The notes beneath the pieces were generated by a model. It did no database searches and was not told the DNA's origin. It saw only the letters and a program-made list of their open reading frames with translations. The translations under genes and the position numbers were made by a program. A stretch of DNA of 64,000 bases, taken from assembly GCA_003056425.1 (NCBI GenBank), contig PYVY01000012.1, positions 1 through 64,000 of the forward strand, in the 5' to 3' direction. Below, in pieces: positions 1 to 7,833 of the stretch (position 1 is its first letter; every line of letters starts with the position of its first letter). Source of the DNA: Alteromonas indica (GTDB lineage: Bacteria > Pseudomonadota > Gammaproteobacteria > Enterobacterales > Alteromonadaceae).

Positions 1-85
1 CTTTAATGTGCTCTACATAATTTCTTCCAACGCACACTATTTTTGTTGGTTGGACTTCAATTTCATTTAGCTTCACACACTTCAT
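1..85 (-). CDS. Fumarylacetoacetate hydrolase family protein, N-terminus only (cut by window edge)
   Basis: Minus-strand frame from an ATG at 85, 28 codons visible before the edge. It reads MKCVKLNEIEVQPTK followed by IVCVGRNYVEHIK, which matches the start of bacterial FAH-fold proteins such as YcgM (K-V-V-C-V-G-x-N-Y-x-x-H-I-K). A GAGG ribosome binding site lies 7-8 bases upstream. The gene starts 39 bases after the end of the attC at 119-191 and has the same orientation as the preceding cassette gene, so it is the next cassette of an integron array. Family members hydrolyse or decarboxylate small 2,4-dioxo acids; the substrate cannot be read from this fragment. The family call rests on the 13-residue motif only. 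Confidence 0.7.
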   Translation of the reverse strand, partial: MKCVKLNEIEVQPTKIVCVGRNYVEHIK

Positions 86-118
86 TAAATAGCCTCATGC
101 TTGTTACTGGATTAAAAA

Positions 119-191
119 GTATAACGCCTCAATAACCGGCGCGCGTTAGCGCGTCCGGCGCCAAAGGCGCGTAGTTGATTGATTTGTTATG
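119..191 (-). repeat. attC recombination site of an integron cassette
   Basis: Read on the minus strand, the site opens with CTCATAAC (R'', 193-186), then L'' AAATCAATCAAC, two nested GC-rich hairpins (around GCGCCTTTGGCGC and GCGCTAACGCGC), L' GGTTATTGAGGC and R' GTTATAC (125-119). L'' carries one extra base relative to L', the usual attC asymmetry. The first bases of the cassette on its other side (1168-1161, minus strand GTTATGAG) are the exact complement of R'' CTCATAAC, as expected if the cassette once circularised through this site. The cut G^TT lies between 125 and 124. Confidence 0.9.
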
Positions 192-1167
192 AGTATATTT
201 CTCAGCTCTAGATTTCATAAGTTTTAGCAACGAATTATGAAAATCTTGGAAGATCAATTCCCCCCAGATGCGTGAATAGACACCAAAGTTGGTATTGTCA
301 ATCAATCGAGTTCTTAGTGTTAAGACAGTATTACCTGAGCCGTCTTCCGAAAGGTAATACCCGCCTGCTAAGGGTGAGAAGTATTCGCCGCCGAGTTTCA
401 CGTGCTTATCTAAAGCATGATCTGGGATTACTTCTGGGTCGATATCGAATGAGTAAGTCATTTTTTTGCCAGGCTCCCAAGATGTTATGACCTCTCGAAA
501 TAAAACACCCTTTTCCCACTCACTAGTTCTTACAGCGCCAACTCCATCAGCACTCATACTAGCCCTAACCGGTCTTGGCACACCGATTAATGAAGTAAGA
601 GATACTCCTAGTTCTTCTGGCTCTATATCGGTTACTTGGCCAAGCTGATTCCATACAACACTTGGCGGGGCGGAAATAGTTATCGTGTTTTCAACTGTGT
701 AGGTTTTTGAGAGTTCCAAATAATTAATTTCGATAGGAGCTATCAAGATTGGAAACAATGCCACAGACATTAACGTAGTATTTCTTTTGCTAGCAATATA
801 TCGATTGATATACCCTGCTGCGACACCACCTAAGCTAGAAAAGAACATAAACGCGGGCAACGCCATTGCAATACATATGCTTCCCTCTAATAGAGTCACT
901 ACGGTAGCTAATAGGAAAAAGAAAATTGGCTGCCAAGATATGGTAATCATTTTTCCTACGGAGAGGTCAACAGTAACTTTGCACTCAAAGTGTATGCGTA
1001 TAAATCCAATCACAAACGGTACAAAAAACATGAATGAGACCGTCACTAACCCTCCGACATCTCGAAGAGCTTCGACTTCCCATAAAAGCCTGAGCGATAA
1101 CCCGTAAAGGACGCCGAGAATAATACCTATATATTTGGGGTGTTTCGGATTCATTTTTTACTCATAA
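125..1167 (-). mobile_element. Integron gene cassette (1043 bp)
   Basis: The boundaries follow from the G^TTRRRY core positions: the cassette begins with TTATGAG on the minus strand at 1167 and ends with GAGGCG at 125. It holds one gene (129-1154) and one attC, the standard cassette layout. The same orientation continues into the next cassette at 124 and below. No integrase gene is visible in the window, so this is either part of a chromosomal integron whose integrase lies elsewhere or a cluster of attC sites lacking an integrase. Confidence 0.85.
129..1154 (-). CDS. Integron-cassette membrane protein with C-terminal SRPBCC domain
   Basis: 341 residues, ATG start. The N-terminal half has about five hydrophobic segments (roughly residues 8-27, 36-56, 69-91, 93-116, 125-145). 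Residues about 153-310 look like an SRPBCC/polyketide-cyclase-type lipid-binding fold: an opening strand with ITISAPPSVVWNQLGQVTDI, a middle W-E-x-G-x-x-x-x-Y strand, and a long C-terminal helix. The last 20 residues (H-N-K-S-I-N-Y-A-P-L-A-P-D-A-L-T-R-A-G-Y) and the stop codon are translated from the attC site itself. It is therefore a typical cassette gene, promoterless and monocistronic, lying in the cassette 125-1167. No function is known for this architecture; binding of a hydrophobic ligand at the membrane is a guess from the fold. Confidence 0.8.
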   Translation of the reverse strand: MNPKHPKYIGIILGVLYGLSLRLLWEVEALRDVGGLVTVSFMFFVPFVIGFIRIHFECKVTVDLSVGKMITISWQPIFFFLLATVVTLLEGSICIAMALPAFMFFSSLGGVAAGYINRYIASKRNTTLMSVALFPILIAPIEINYLELSKTYTVENTITISAPPSVVWNQLGQVTDIEPEELGVSLTSLIGVPRPVRASMSADGVGAVRTSEWEKGVLFREVITSWEPGKKMTYSFDIDPEVIPDHALDKHVKLGGEYFSPLAGGYYLSEDGSGNTVLTLRTRLIDNTNFGVYSRIWGELIFQDFHNSLLKLMKSRAEKYTHNKSINYAPLAPDALTRAGY

Positions 1168-1878
1168 CAATTTAATATAGCGCGATTTGCGCGTTTTTCT
1201 GCCAACGCATCGCTCGCTTTGATACTTTCACTATTAATACCAAACTAGCTATCATATTGCTATATAAAGGAAAGCAGGCAATCTAGATAAAGTGCTGAAG
1301 AGAAAAAACGAGCGATTGGGTCGTTTTCTTGAATATGGGAGCGACGCAGCCTGATTAGATAAATAATTAGCCTCGCTTATTAATACGCTCGTGTCGTTGC
1401 TAACTCGTTATTTCACTTAAATGCAATGAGCCAACGACCGCTTCACGTACTAAGCAGCCTGTCAGGTTTGGTTAAGCGCTATAATGAAAAGTGGCAGATA
1501 ACGTTGTGTTTAACCCTGATCAGCTGTTATTTATCAAACAGTGTGCGAAGGGTTTATCCGCGGGTCGTCATGCGGTGGCGCCTTCGCCATAGACTTATCA
1601 AAGCGCTGTCTCCGTTCAGCTAACAAAGTGGCGGCTACCGGTATATTGCCCGGCTATCTCTTCTGGTCGTACCCCCTAGCCATACCTTCTAGCTATCCTT
1701 ACTCTCCACCCCTTGTAAGTATGTCTTCTAGTAATGCCCCTTGCCTGTATCTAAACAGGCCGAGCCTTAATTGCGTGGCTTGGTAGGCCTCGTAGGTTAT
1801 CCCGCTATCGGTATTTTTACCGGTTGGTGATAGACTCTGCCCCATCATTTTTATGTTACGTAATAGGTGCCTGCTAAT
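1168..1878. other. Gene-free stretch beside the cassette
   Basis: About 710 bp with only short unsupported open frames. The position next to the first cassette is where attI or a preceding attC would lie, but I find no second canonical attC. I also find no reading frame resembling an integron integrase on either strand. A small hairpin TGGCG-ccTT-CGCCA is present near 1576-1589. The sequence is more AT-rich from 1168 to 1400 than the flanking genes. Confidence 0.5.
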
Positions 1879-2637
1879 ATGATATCTCGTCTGGAACTAT
1901 TAAATGTACTGGATAACCTGCTTAAACCTAATGAGGTGAAAGATTACTGTCCAAATGGTTTGCAAGTGGAAGGCAAGCTAAGAATTAAGACTATTGTTAC
2001 CGGTGTCACTGCCTCTCAGCGACTTATTGATGCCGCCATAGAGCATCAGGCAGATGCCATCCTGGTTCATCATGGCTATTTTTGGAAGGGTGAGCCCGCG
2101 GTGGTCACTGGTATGAAGCAGCGGCGTCTTAAAGCATTGTTAACCAACGACATTAATCTGTATGCCTATCACCTGCCCATCGATATCCACCCCGAACTGG
2201 GCAATAATGCGCAACTGGGTTCGTTATTGGGCCTGGTTAACAGCCAACCATTGACAGACATCGCCCCCAACGGGATTGTATTTAAAGCAACTTTAGCCGA
2301 GCCCGTGACCCAGCAAGCGTTAACGGAAAAAATTTCGCAGGTACTGGGCCGTACCCCGCTGGTAGAAGGCGATAGCAACAAACTTATTCAACATGTAGCT
2401 TGGTGCAGTGGGGGCGGGCAAGGCTTTATTGATCAGGCGGCGGCTGCGGGTATGGATGCTTTTATCAGTGGCGAAGTGTCTGAACAGACTATTCACAGTG
2501 CCCGCGAGCAAGACATTCATTACTTTGCGTGCGGACATCATGCCACTGAACGCTACGGGGCCAAAGCGGTAGGCGACTACCTCGCCCGTGAACTTGGTTT
2601 GGATGTACGCTTTATTGATATCGACAACCCTGCATGA
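1879..2637 (+). CDS. ybgI: Nif3-like dinuclear metal center protein YbgI
   Basis: About 252 residues from the ATG at 1879; an in-frame GTG at 1867 adds four residues but the ATG aligns with the family start. The protein matches E. coli YbgI throughout: DYCPNGLQVEGK near the N-terminus, ILVHHGYFWKGEP, INLYAYHLPIDIHPELGNNA, WCSGGGQGFID, and the C-terminal DAFISGEVSEQTIHSAREQ and GHHATERYGAKA. The histidine, aspartate and glutamate residues in these motifs form the dinuclear metal site of the Nif3 family, annotated as GTP cyclohydrolase 1 type 2 homologues; the physiological reaction is unsettled. It is followed by cmoM after a 10-base gap, suggesting cotranscription. Confidence 0.93.
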   Translation: MISRLELLNVLDNLLKPNEVKDYCPNGLQVEGKLRIKTIVTGVTASQRLIDAAIEHQADAILVHHGYFWKGEPAVVTGMKQRRLKALLTNDINLYAYHLPIDIHPELGNNAQLGSLLGLVNSQPLTDIAPNGIVFKATLAEPVTQQALTEKISQVLGRTPLVEGDSNKLIQHVAWCSGGGQGFIDQAAAAGMDAFISGEVSEQTIHSAREQDIHYFACGHHATERYGAKAVGDYLARELGLDVRFIDIDNPA

Positions 2638-2647
2638 GCTTATCTGA

Positions 2648-3412
2648 ATGAAGGAAACTGATCGCTACTTTAATGGGATAGCGGATAAATTTGCGCGTAA
2701 TATTTACGGTACCACTAAAGGTAAGCTCCGCCACCTTTTGCTACTTGAGGCGATGCAGCCCTTTCTGGAGGGAGGCCCTCAGCATATTATCGAACTTGGG
2801 GGAGGCACCGGTATCATGGCGCGGGCGCTTTTAGCATTGGGGCACAATGTTACCCTTACCGATGCTTCTGAAGATGTGCTTGCCCTGGCCCGCGAGTTAT
2901 TAGTGGACTATCCCCAGGCGAAGATAGCGCAGGAGACCTTACAAAGTATTGATAATCTTGCTGATTACGACATGGTGGTATGTCATGCTGTACTGGAATG
3001 GTTAGCCGATCCGTTGGCTACACTAACCCGTCTGAGCCAGCAGATGCGCCCGGGTAGTGTACTAAGTGTCAGTTTTTTTAATCGCGATGCAGCGCTGTTT
3101 CAAAACGCGGTATATGGGAATTTTGATTACATTGCCCGGGGCATGAAAGTAAAAAATCAGGTTCGGTTAAACCCGGATAATGCCCTGGCTCCGCGGGAGG
3201 TGATACACCACGTAACGCAAGCCGGCTTCGAGATTGCGGCGCAAAGCGGAATTCGGTGTTTTCATGATTATATGCAGCACAAGCCAGATAATGATGAGGT
3301 GTTTGCCCAACTGTTAGCCTTAGAGCGACAATACGGCCAGCAAGCGCCTTTTTGCTGGTTGGGCAAGTACTTTCATCTGATGTTGCGAAAGCCTGACAAG
3401 CCGGCAGATTAA
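2648..3412 (+). CDS. cmoM: tRNA 5-carboxymethoxyuridine methyltransferase CmoM
   Basis: 254 residues. Class I SAM-dependent methyltransferase that methylates cmo5U34 to mcmo5U in tRNAs. Strong likeness to E. coli CmoM (formerly SmtA): N-terminal DRYFNGIADKFARNIYGTTK, SAM-binding loop ELGGGTGIMA (about residues 45-55), acidic TDASEDVLALA, HAVLEWLADP, and the family-specific GNFDYIARGM and FHDYMQHK motifs. It lies 10 bases after ybgI on the same strand and ends 7 bases from the convergent ldhA, with no clear terminator between them. Confidence 0.93.
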   Translation: MKETDRYFNGIADKFARNIYGTTKGKLRHLLLLEAMQPFLEGGPQHIIELGGGTGIMARALLALGHNVTLTDASEDVLALARELLVDYPQAKIAQETLQSIDNLADYDMVVCHAVLEWLADPLATLTRLSQQMRPGSVLSVSFFNRDAALFQNAVYGNFDYIARGMKVKNQVRLNPDNALAPREVIHHVTQAGFEIAAQSGIRCFHDYMQHKPDNDEVFAQLLALERQYGQQAPFCWLGKYFHLMLRKPDKPAD

Positions 3413-3419
3413 ACGTCGC

Positions 3420-4421
3420 TTACGACAGCAAAAAGCGCTTTTGCGTTGCCCGCTGGTGGGCAAAATCCTCAATATTGTTGATGGTGGTGTTGGCAATCTC
3501 AGTTAAAGCTTCCTGGGTGAAAAACCCCTGGTGGCCGGTTATGAGCACATTGGGGAAGGTTAATAAACGTTCAAATACATCATCATCAATAATCTGTAAC
3601 GAGCGGTCGGTGAAGAATAAGCCGGCCTCTTGCTCATACACATCTATGCCTAATGCACCAATTTTCTTTTGCTTTAATCCATCGATGGCCGCACGGGTAT
3701 CTACAATAGCGCCCCGCGAGGTATTGATAAGCATGACGCCCTTTTGCATCTTTGCGATAGCATCTGCGTCGATAAAGTGGGCGGTATGTTCAGTTAAGGG
3801 GCAATGGAGGGTAATAATCTGACTGCGATCAAAAAGCACGTCGGCCGATACATATTCGCCACCCAGTGACTCGACCGCTGGGTTTTTCTGGGGGTCGCAA
3901 CATAACACCCGACACCCAAAACCCCGCAGTATACGCACCACTGCCAGACCTATTTCGCCTGTTCCTACCACGCCAACGGTTTTATTATGCAAGGTAAAGC
4001 CGAGTAATCCATTAAGAGAAAAATTACCTTCTCTAACCCGGTTATAGGCATGATGGGTTTTACGATTTAACGTTAATATCAGCGCTAAGGTATGCTCTGC
4101 AACCGTTTCCGGGGAATAAGCCGGTACCCGCGAAACCGCTATATTATGTGCCTGGGCGCACGCCAGGTCGACATTATTGTAACCCGCACATCGTAACGCA
4201 ATATGCTTTACTCCCAATGCATGCAGAGTACTTATTACCTCGGCATCCAGCGTATCATTAACAAATACACACACCACCGAAAAGCCTTTGGCCATAGCAC
4301 AGGTCTGTTGGGTAAGCGCTGGTGGGAAAAAGGTCAGGGCGACGGATTTGTCGGCAGCGGCAGCCGTTAAAGAGGCTTCGTCGTAGGGCTGGGCACTAAA
4401 AACAGCAACATTTACGGGCAT
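3420..4421 (-). CDS. ldhA: D-lactate dehydrogenase (fermentative, NAD-dependent)
   Basis: 333 residues, ATG start. D-2-hydroxyacid dehydrogenase that reduces pyruvate to D-lactate with NADH. It closely follows E. coli LdhA: VCVFVNDTLD, HIALRCAGYNNVDL, RVPAYSPETVAEH, the Rossmann motif GVVGTGEIG (about residues 150-158), substrate arginine in NTSRGAIVDT, catalytic glutamate region GIDVYEQEAGLFF and catalytic histidine in ITGHQGFFTQEA. It sits 11 bases downstream of the glutathione peroxidase gene on the same strand, so the two are probably one transcript. Confidence 0.93.
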   Translation of the reverse strand: MPVNVAVFSAQPYDEASLTAAAADKSVALTFFPPALTQQTCAMAKGFSVVCVFVNDTLDAEVISTLHALGVKHIALRCAGYNNVDLACAQAHNIAVSRVPAYSPETVAEHTLALILTLNRKTHHAYNRVREGNFSLNGLLGFTLHNKTVGVVGTGEIGLAVVRILRGFGCRVLCCDPQKNPAVESLGGEYVSADVLFDRSQIITLHCPLTEHTAHFIDADAIAKMQKGVMLINTSRGAIVDTRAAIDGLKQKKIGALGIDVYEQEAGLFFTDRSLQIIDDDVFERLLTFPNVLITGHQGFFTQEALTEIANTTINNIEDFAHQRATQKRFLLS

Positions 4422-4432
4422 AAGCGAACGCC

Positions 4433-4912
4433 TTACAATAATTGTTCAATGGCTTGGGTAAGCGTATCAGGTTTAGCCGGTGGGCCAAAACGCTGCACGG
4501 CGTGACCCTGGCGGTTTACCAGAAACTTGGTGAAATTCCACTTTATCGCAGTGGTGCCAAATAATCCGGGGGCCTGATGTTTTAAGTAGCGAAATAGCGG
4601 ATGGGCATGGGCGCCGTTAACCTCAATTTTGCTAAACAGCGGAAAACTGATGTCGTAATGTGTTTGGCAAAAGGTGGCAATTTGTTGATCGCTGCCAGGC
4701 TCTTGCTGGCGGAACTGGTTACACGGAAACCCCAGTACCACCAGACCGCGGGCACAATATTGCCGATAAAGCTGCTCCAGCCCCGCATACTGGCCGGTAA
4801 AGCCGCACTGGCTGGCCGTATTTACAATGAGCAGAACCTTATCGTGATAATGCGCCAGCTCATGCTGCTCTGTGTTGTTTAATCGGGCCGAAAAATCATA
4901 CACTGTGGTCAC
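4433..4912 (-). CDS. Glutathione peroxidase family protein (cysteine type)
   Basis: 159 residues, GTG start with AGGA upstream. Thioredoxin-fold peroxidase reducing H2O2 and organic hydroperoxides. The catalytic tetrad is visible: Cys in NTASQCGFTGQY, Gln in VVLGFPCNQFRQQEPG, and Trp and Asn in IKWNFTKFLV. The nucleophile is cysteine, not selenocysteine. The length is normal for bacterial BtuE/Gpx proteins, which often use thioredoxin as reductant. It is the first gene of an apparent two-gene unit with ldhA. Confidence 0.9.
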   Translation of the reverse strand: MTTVYDFSARLNNTEQHELAHYHDKVLLIVNTASQCGFTGQYAGLEQLYRQYCARGLVVLGFPCNQFRQQEPGSDQQIATFCQTHYDISFPLFSKIEVNGAHAHPLFRYLKHQAPGLFGTTAIKWNFTKFLVNRQGHAVQRFGPPAKPDTLTQAIEQLL

Positions 4913-5045
4913 GGTTACTTGCTGTCCTTATGGCGACTCGCCGTCAATGAAACGCATGAACGGGCAAGTGGCAAATAATGCTTTAGCGTTCAGATGACTA
5001 GCATACGCCCTAATGACTGGGGTTTACACAACTAAAAGGTGAACA

Positions 5046-5912
5046 ATGACGGTTCAAAATGTAAGTTTTCTGGGGTTAGGGGTGATGGGTTATCCAATGG
5101 CGGGGCATCTGGCCAATGCCGGTTATACGGTCACAGTATACAACCGCACCACTGCCAAAGCGCAGGCCTGGTGTGAAGAATATGCCGGGCACGCTGCCGC
5201 CACCGTAGCGGAAGCAGTGGCCCAGGCCGACATCGTGTTTATGTGTGTAGGCAATGATGACGACGTGCGTAGTGTTACCGCCCAGGTACTGCAAACCCTG
5301 CCCAGCGGCGCCACCCTGGTGGACCATACTACCGCCTCTGCTGAGCTGGCGCGGGAACTGGAGCAAACCTGTGCGCAGCAAAATATTGCGTTTATCGATG
5401 CGCCGGTATCTGGCGGCCAGGCGGGAGCACAGAATGGTCAGCTGACGGTAATGGCAGGGGGGGATGAAAGCGCTTTTGCCAAGGTATTACCCGTTATTAA
5501 CAGCTATGCCCGCCATGCCCAGCGTTTAGGACCAGCTGGCTCTGGTCAGCTGGCTAAAATGATGAACCAGATTTGTATTGCCGGTATTGTCCAAGGCTTA
5601 GCTGAGGCGCTACATTTTGGGCAGCAGGCCGGCCTGGATTGTGAGCAGGTGATTCAGGTGATCAGTAAAGGCGCTGCGCAATCATGGCAAATGGACAACC
5701 GCGCGACGACGATGCTGGCGAATCAGTATGATTTTGGCTTTGCGGTTGACTGGATGCGCAAGGACTTATCTATCGCCCTGGAAGAGGCCCGCCGGAATGG
5801 TTCGACACTGGCCCTGACGGCATTGGTAGACCAATATTACGCCGATGTACAAAAGGCCGGGGGACATCGCTGGGATACCTCTAGCTTGCTGACCCGGCTG
5901 AATCAGTCTTAA
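5046..5912 (+). CDS. NAD(P)-dependent beta-hydroxyacid dehydrogenase (3-hydroxyisobutyrate / tartronate semialdehyde reductase family)
   Basis: 288 residues, ATG preceded by AAAAGGTG. N-terminal Rossmann motif FLGLGVMGYPMAGHLANAGY, substrate-binding DAPVSGGQAGAQNGQLTVMA (about residues 118-137), and the catalytic lysine in SGQLAKMMNQ. This is the architecture of MmsB, GarR and GlxR. A second member, the true MmsB, sits in the valine operon at 11647-12546, so this copy probably acts on another small 3-hydroxyacid or a succinic-semialdehyde-like substrate. The last 32 bp overlap the convergent receiver-TPR gene. Confidence 0.85.
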   Translation: MTVQNVSFLGLGVMGYPMAGHLANAGYTVTVYNRTTAKAQAWCEEYAGHAAATVAEAVAQADIVFMCVGNDDDVRSVTAQVLQTLPSGATLVDHTTASAELARELEQTCAQQNIAFIDAPVSGGQAGAQNGQLTVMAGGDESAFAKVLPVINSYARHAQRLGPAGSGQLAKMMNQICIAGIVQGLAEALHFGQQAGLDCEQVIQVISKGAAQSWQMDNRATTMLANQYDFGFAVDWMRKDLSIALEEARRNGSTLALTALVDQYYADVQKAGGHRWDTSSLLTRLNQS

Positions 5913-7578
5913 CTGGGTGGGCGGGCTCAGTGGAGGTATCTGTGTCTGCTATATCAAGGACCTTAGCCGATGCGTACAGGTGCTTATTTTCCGCTACTTT
6001 TTGACGTAACTGGGCAAGGCGCTGTTGGTTATTCCCTGATAGTGCCGCCTCACTCATGTTCTCCAGTAAGGCAACCACGGTAAAAGTGCGGTAGGCGGGA
6101 TGATTGGCCTGTACCATACATTGCAACAGGTTCAGGCCAAAGGCCGCCGTACCAGGAAGCAAGCGATATGCTTGGTAGAAATAGTACATCGCTTGCAGGT
6201 ATTGCTGTTGCACAAACAGGCGCGTACCGGTGTCATTTAGTTCAAAGGCCTGCTCTGCCGCCAGCCCCATTTTTTGTTCGGTCAATGTCAGGCTTTGTTG
6301 ATGTGTAATCTGATCAGATAAATCAAGATTAGTTTGGTTACGAGCATGTGCCAGGGCCAGCATTTCGCGTGCTTTTTCGGGCTGACCTACACCACCGTAT
6401 ACTTTTGCTGCGGTAACCAGCGTGCCGGCATCGGTACGCTGAAACTGCAGCGTACTATCTCCTTGCATAAGTTCTGCGGCTTTATCTGACTGATTGTTCA
6501 GCAGCGCGGTATAGGCCATTAATACGTCACGCTTTTGCACTGATTGTGGGTCGCTTAAGGTGCGCCCGGCAATCCCGATAAGCTTACGCGCCTGGCTCAG
6601 GCTTTCTATCCGGTTGGTCAATGGCTGCTGTTCGGCGATAGATAAATAAAACTCAGCTAACTCGAAGGTAAATTCGTGAAACTTGTCCCGGGCACTTTGG
6701 TTGGCGTCACGTTTTTTCTGTAGCAGCTCGATACCTTCAATGATGCGATGTTGTTTTTGATAGGTTAAGGATTTCAGGCGTGTGGCAGGTACACTCAGTG
6801 CACTGGTTTTAATATGGTCAAGATAAAACTCGGCCTGAGAGTAAGCTTCCTGTTCGAAACATAACCCCGCCAGCCATTCGAAAGCTTTGTCACGTGCCAG
6901 TTGAGAGGAAACCATTTCGCTAAGCGCATCTTTGCAGGCAAACCAGTTACCTTCCACATAATGACACTTTACTTTGCCCCACTGGGCCCACAACACTTTG
7001 TCTGATTCAAGCAAAATAGTATCGTACAATGCCCGGGCCCGGGGAATATTGCCAATATCGAACAGGAGTTGCGCTTTGAGCTTCAAAATGTCGTTGCGCA
7101 AGCGCGGCGGAACAGTACTTTCCAATTGCCGTTGTAACAAAGAAAGCGCTTGTTCAGTATCGTCTTTATCCAGTGCATATAATGCATCACGCACAAACCC
7201 CCGGTACGCCACATAATGTTTTAGTCCACGGGACAGACTATGCATATTATAGGGTTTGATAAGTAGCAAGTCGGGTTGGCAATCAATAATCTGGCCAATC
7301 GTTTGGGGCAGGCGATCACAGGTAATAAAAATAATCCCCGTACTGGGTTTTATGAACTGCTCATTGCGTAACAGTTGTAGCCACTCCACGCCATTTCGGC
7401 CTTCGCCAAGATGAAAATCAAGTAACAGGATTTCAAAATTCTGCTTGCGTAAGGCACTTTTAAGCTCATTACCATTACTGAAGCTGCTGATGTCAAATAA
7501 CCCCAAGCTAAGCAAATGGCTGCGTAGGGTAGCCCGGGCGCTGGCGTTATCTTCAACAATGGCGAGGCGATAGGACAT
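5881..7578 (-). CDS. Response regulator with C-terminal TPR-like repeats (copy 1)
   Basis: 565 residues. Residues 1-125 form a CheY-like receiver: acidic pair in IVEDNASA, phospho-acceptor aspartate in ILLLDFHLGEGRNGVEW, Thr/Ser in GIIFITCDRLP, and lysine in LLIKPYN. The rest is helical with TPR-type spacing (ARALYDTILLESDKVLWAQW, AQAEFYLDHI, ATRLFVQQ-type helices around 450-490). No DNA-binding, GGDEF or other output domain is seen. It is paralogous to 28180-29865 with the same layout and the same loop after the phospho-aspartate. The fold resembles VieB of Vibrio cholerae, which works through protein contacts; that comparison is inference. The gene stands alone and overlaps 5046-5912 tail to tail. 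Confidence 0.8.
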   Translation of the reverse strand: MSYRLAIVEDNASARATLRSHLLSLGLFDISSFSNGNELKSALRKQNFEILLLDFHLGEGRNGVEWLQLLRNEQFIKPSTGIIFITCDRLPQTIGQIIDCQPDLLLIKPYNMHSLSRGLKHYVAYRGFVRDALYALDKDDTEQALSLLQRQLESTVPPRLRNDILKLKAQLLFDIGNIPRARALYDTILLESDKVLWAQWGKVKCHYVEGNWFACKDALSEMVSSQLARDKAFEWLAGLCFEQEAYSQAEFYLDHIKTSALSVPATRLKSLTYQKQHRIIEGIELLQKKRDANQSARDKFHEFTFELAEFYLSIAEQQPLTNRIESLSQARKLIGIAGRTLSDPQSVQKRDVLMAYTALLNNQSDKAAELMQGDSTLQFQRTDAGTLVTAAKVYGGVGQPEKAREMLALAHARNQTNLDLSDQITHQQSLTLTEQKMGLAAEQAFELNDTGTRLFVQQQYLQAMYYFYQAYRLLPGTAAFGLNLLQCMVQANHPAYRTFTVVALLENMSEAALSGNNQQRLAQLRQKVAENKHLYASAKVLDIADTDTSTEPAHPVKTDSAGSAS

Positions 7579-7762
7579 CTAAACACACCTGTTCGGTAAT
7601 CAGGGAAGGCATTGGGTATAGGTTGTTTAAGCATAACAACGACCTGCCAGTACGTCATTATTGATGACAAAATAAATTCGCTAACGGCCATTGATCCTAT
7701 CAATAGACTGTCGCATGATAAATGTCACACATTCTTTACATATAAATAACGTCAGGTTAAAG

Positions 7763-7780
7763 CTTTACGTTTACGTGAAG
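7763..7780. promoter_or_regulatory. Candidate operator dyad upstream of the valine operon
   Basis: The 18-bp sequence CTTTACGTTTACGTGAAG is a near-perfect palindrome (14 of 18 positions symmetric), centred about 62 bp upstream of the mmsA ATG. Its ACGT-NN-ACGT core resembles sites described for LiuR, a MerR-family repressor of branched-chain amino-acid degradation in gammaproteobacteria. The dyad is seen directly; the regulator is inferred. No liuR gene is in this window. Confidence 0.55.
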
Positions 7781-7833
7781 GTAAGGTGGCGTTATGTTGT
7801 CGGTATACGCATCGATTCTCAGGACAATTTATT

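Noticed and set aside
1141..1215. Possible second attC at the right end of the cassette (CATAACAATTTAATATAGCGCG on the plus strand)
   Set aside because: A matching L'/R' arm pair is missing; the CTCATAAC here is better explained as the cassette's own leading core site.
1426..1786. Short plus-strand frames beside the cassette, considered as integrase remnants
   Set aside because: No tyrosine-recombinase motifs, and no likeness to the IntI N-terminus; they are left as unassigned sequence.
5046..5912. Calling this gene mmsB
   Set aside because: A better MmsB candidate lies inside the valine operon at 11647-12546; this copy stands apart from valine genes.
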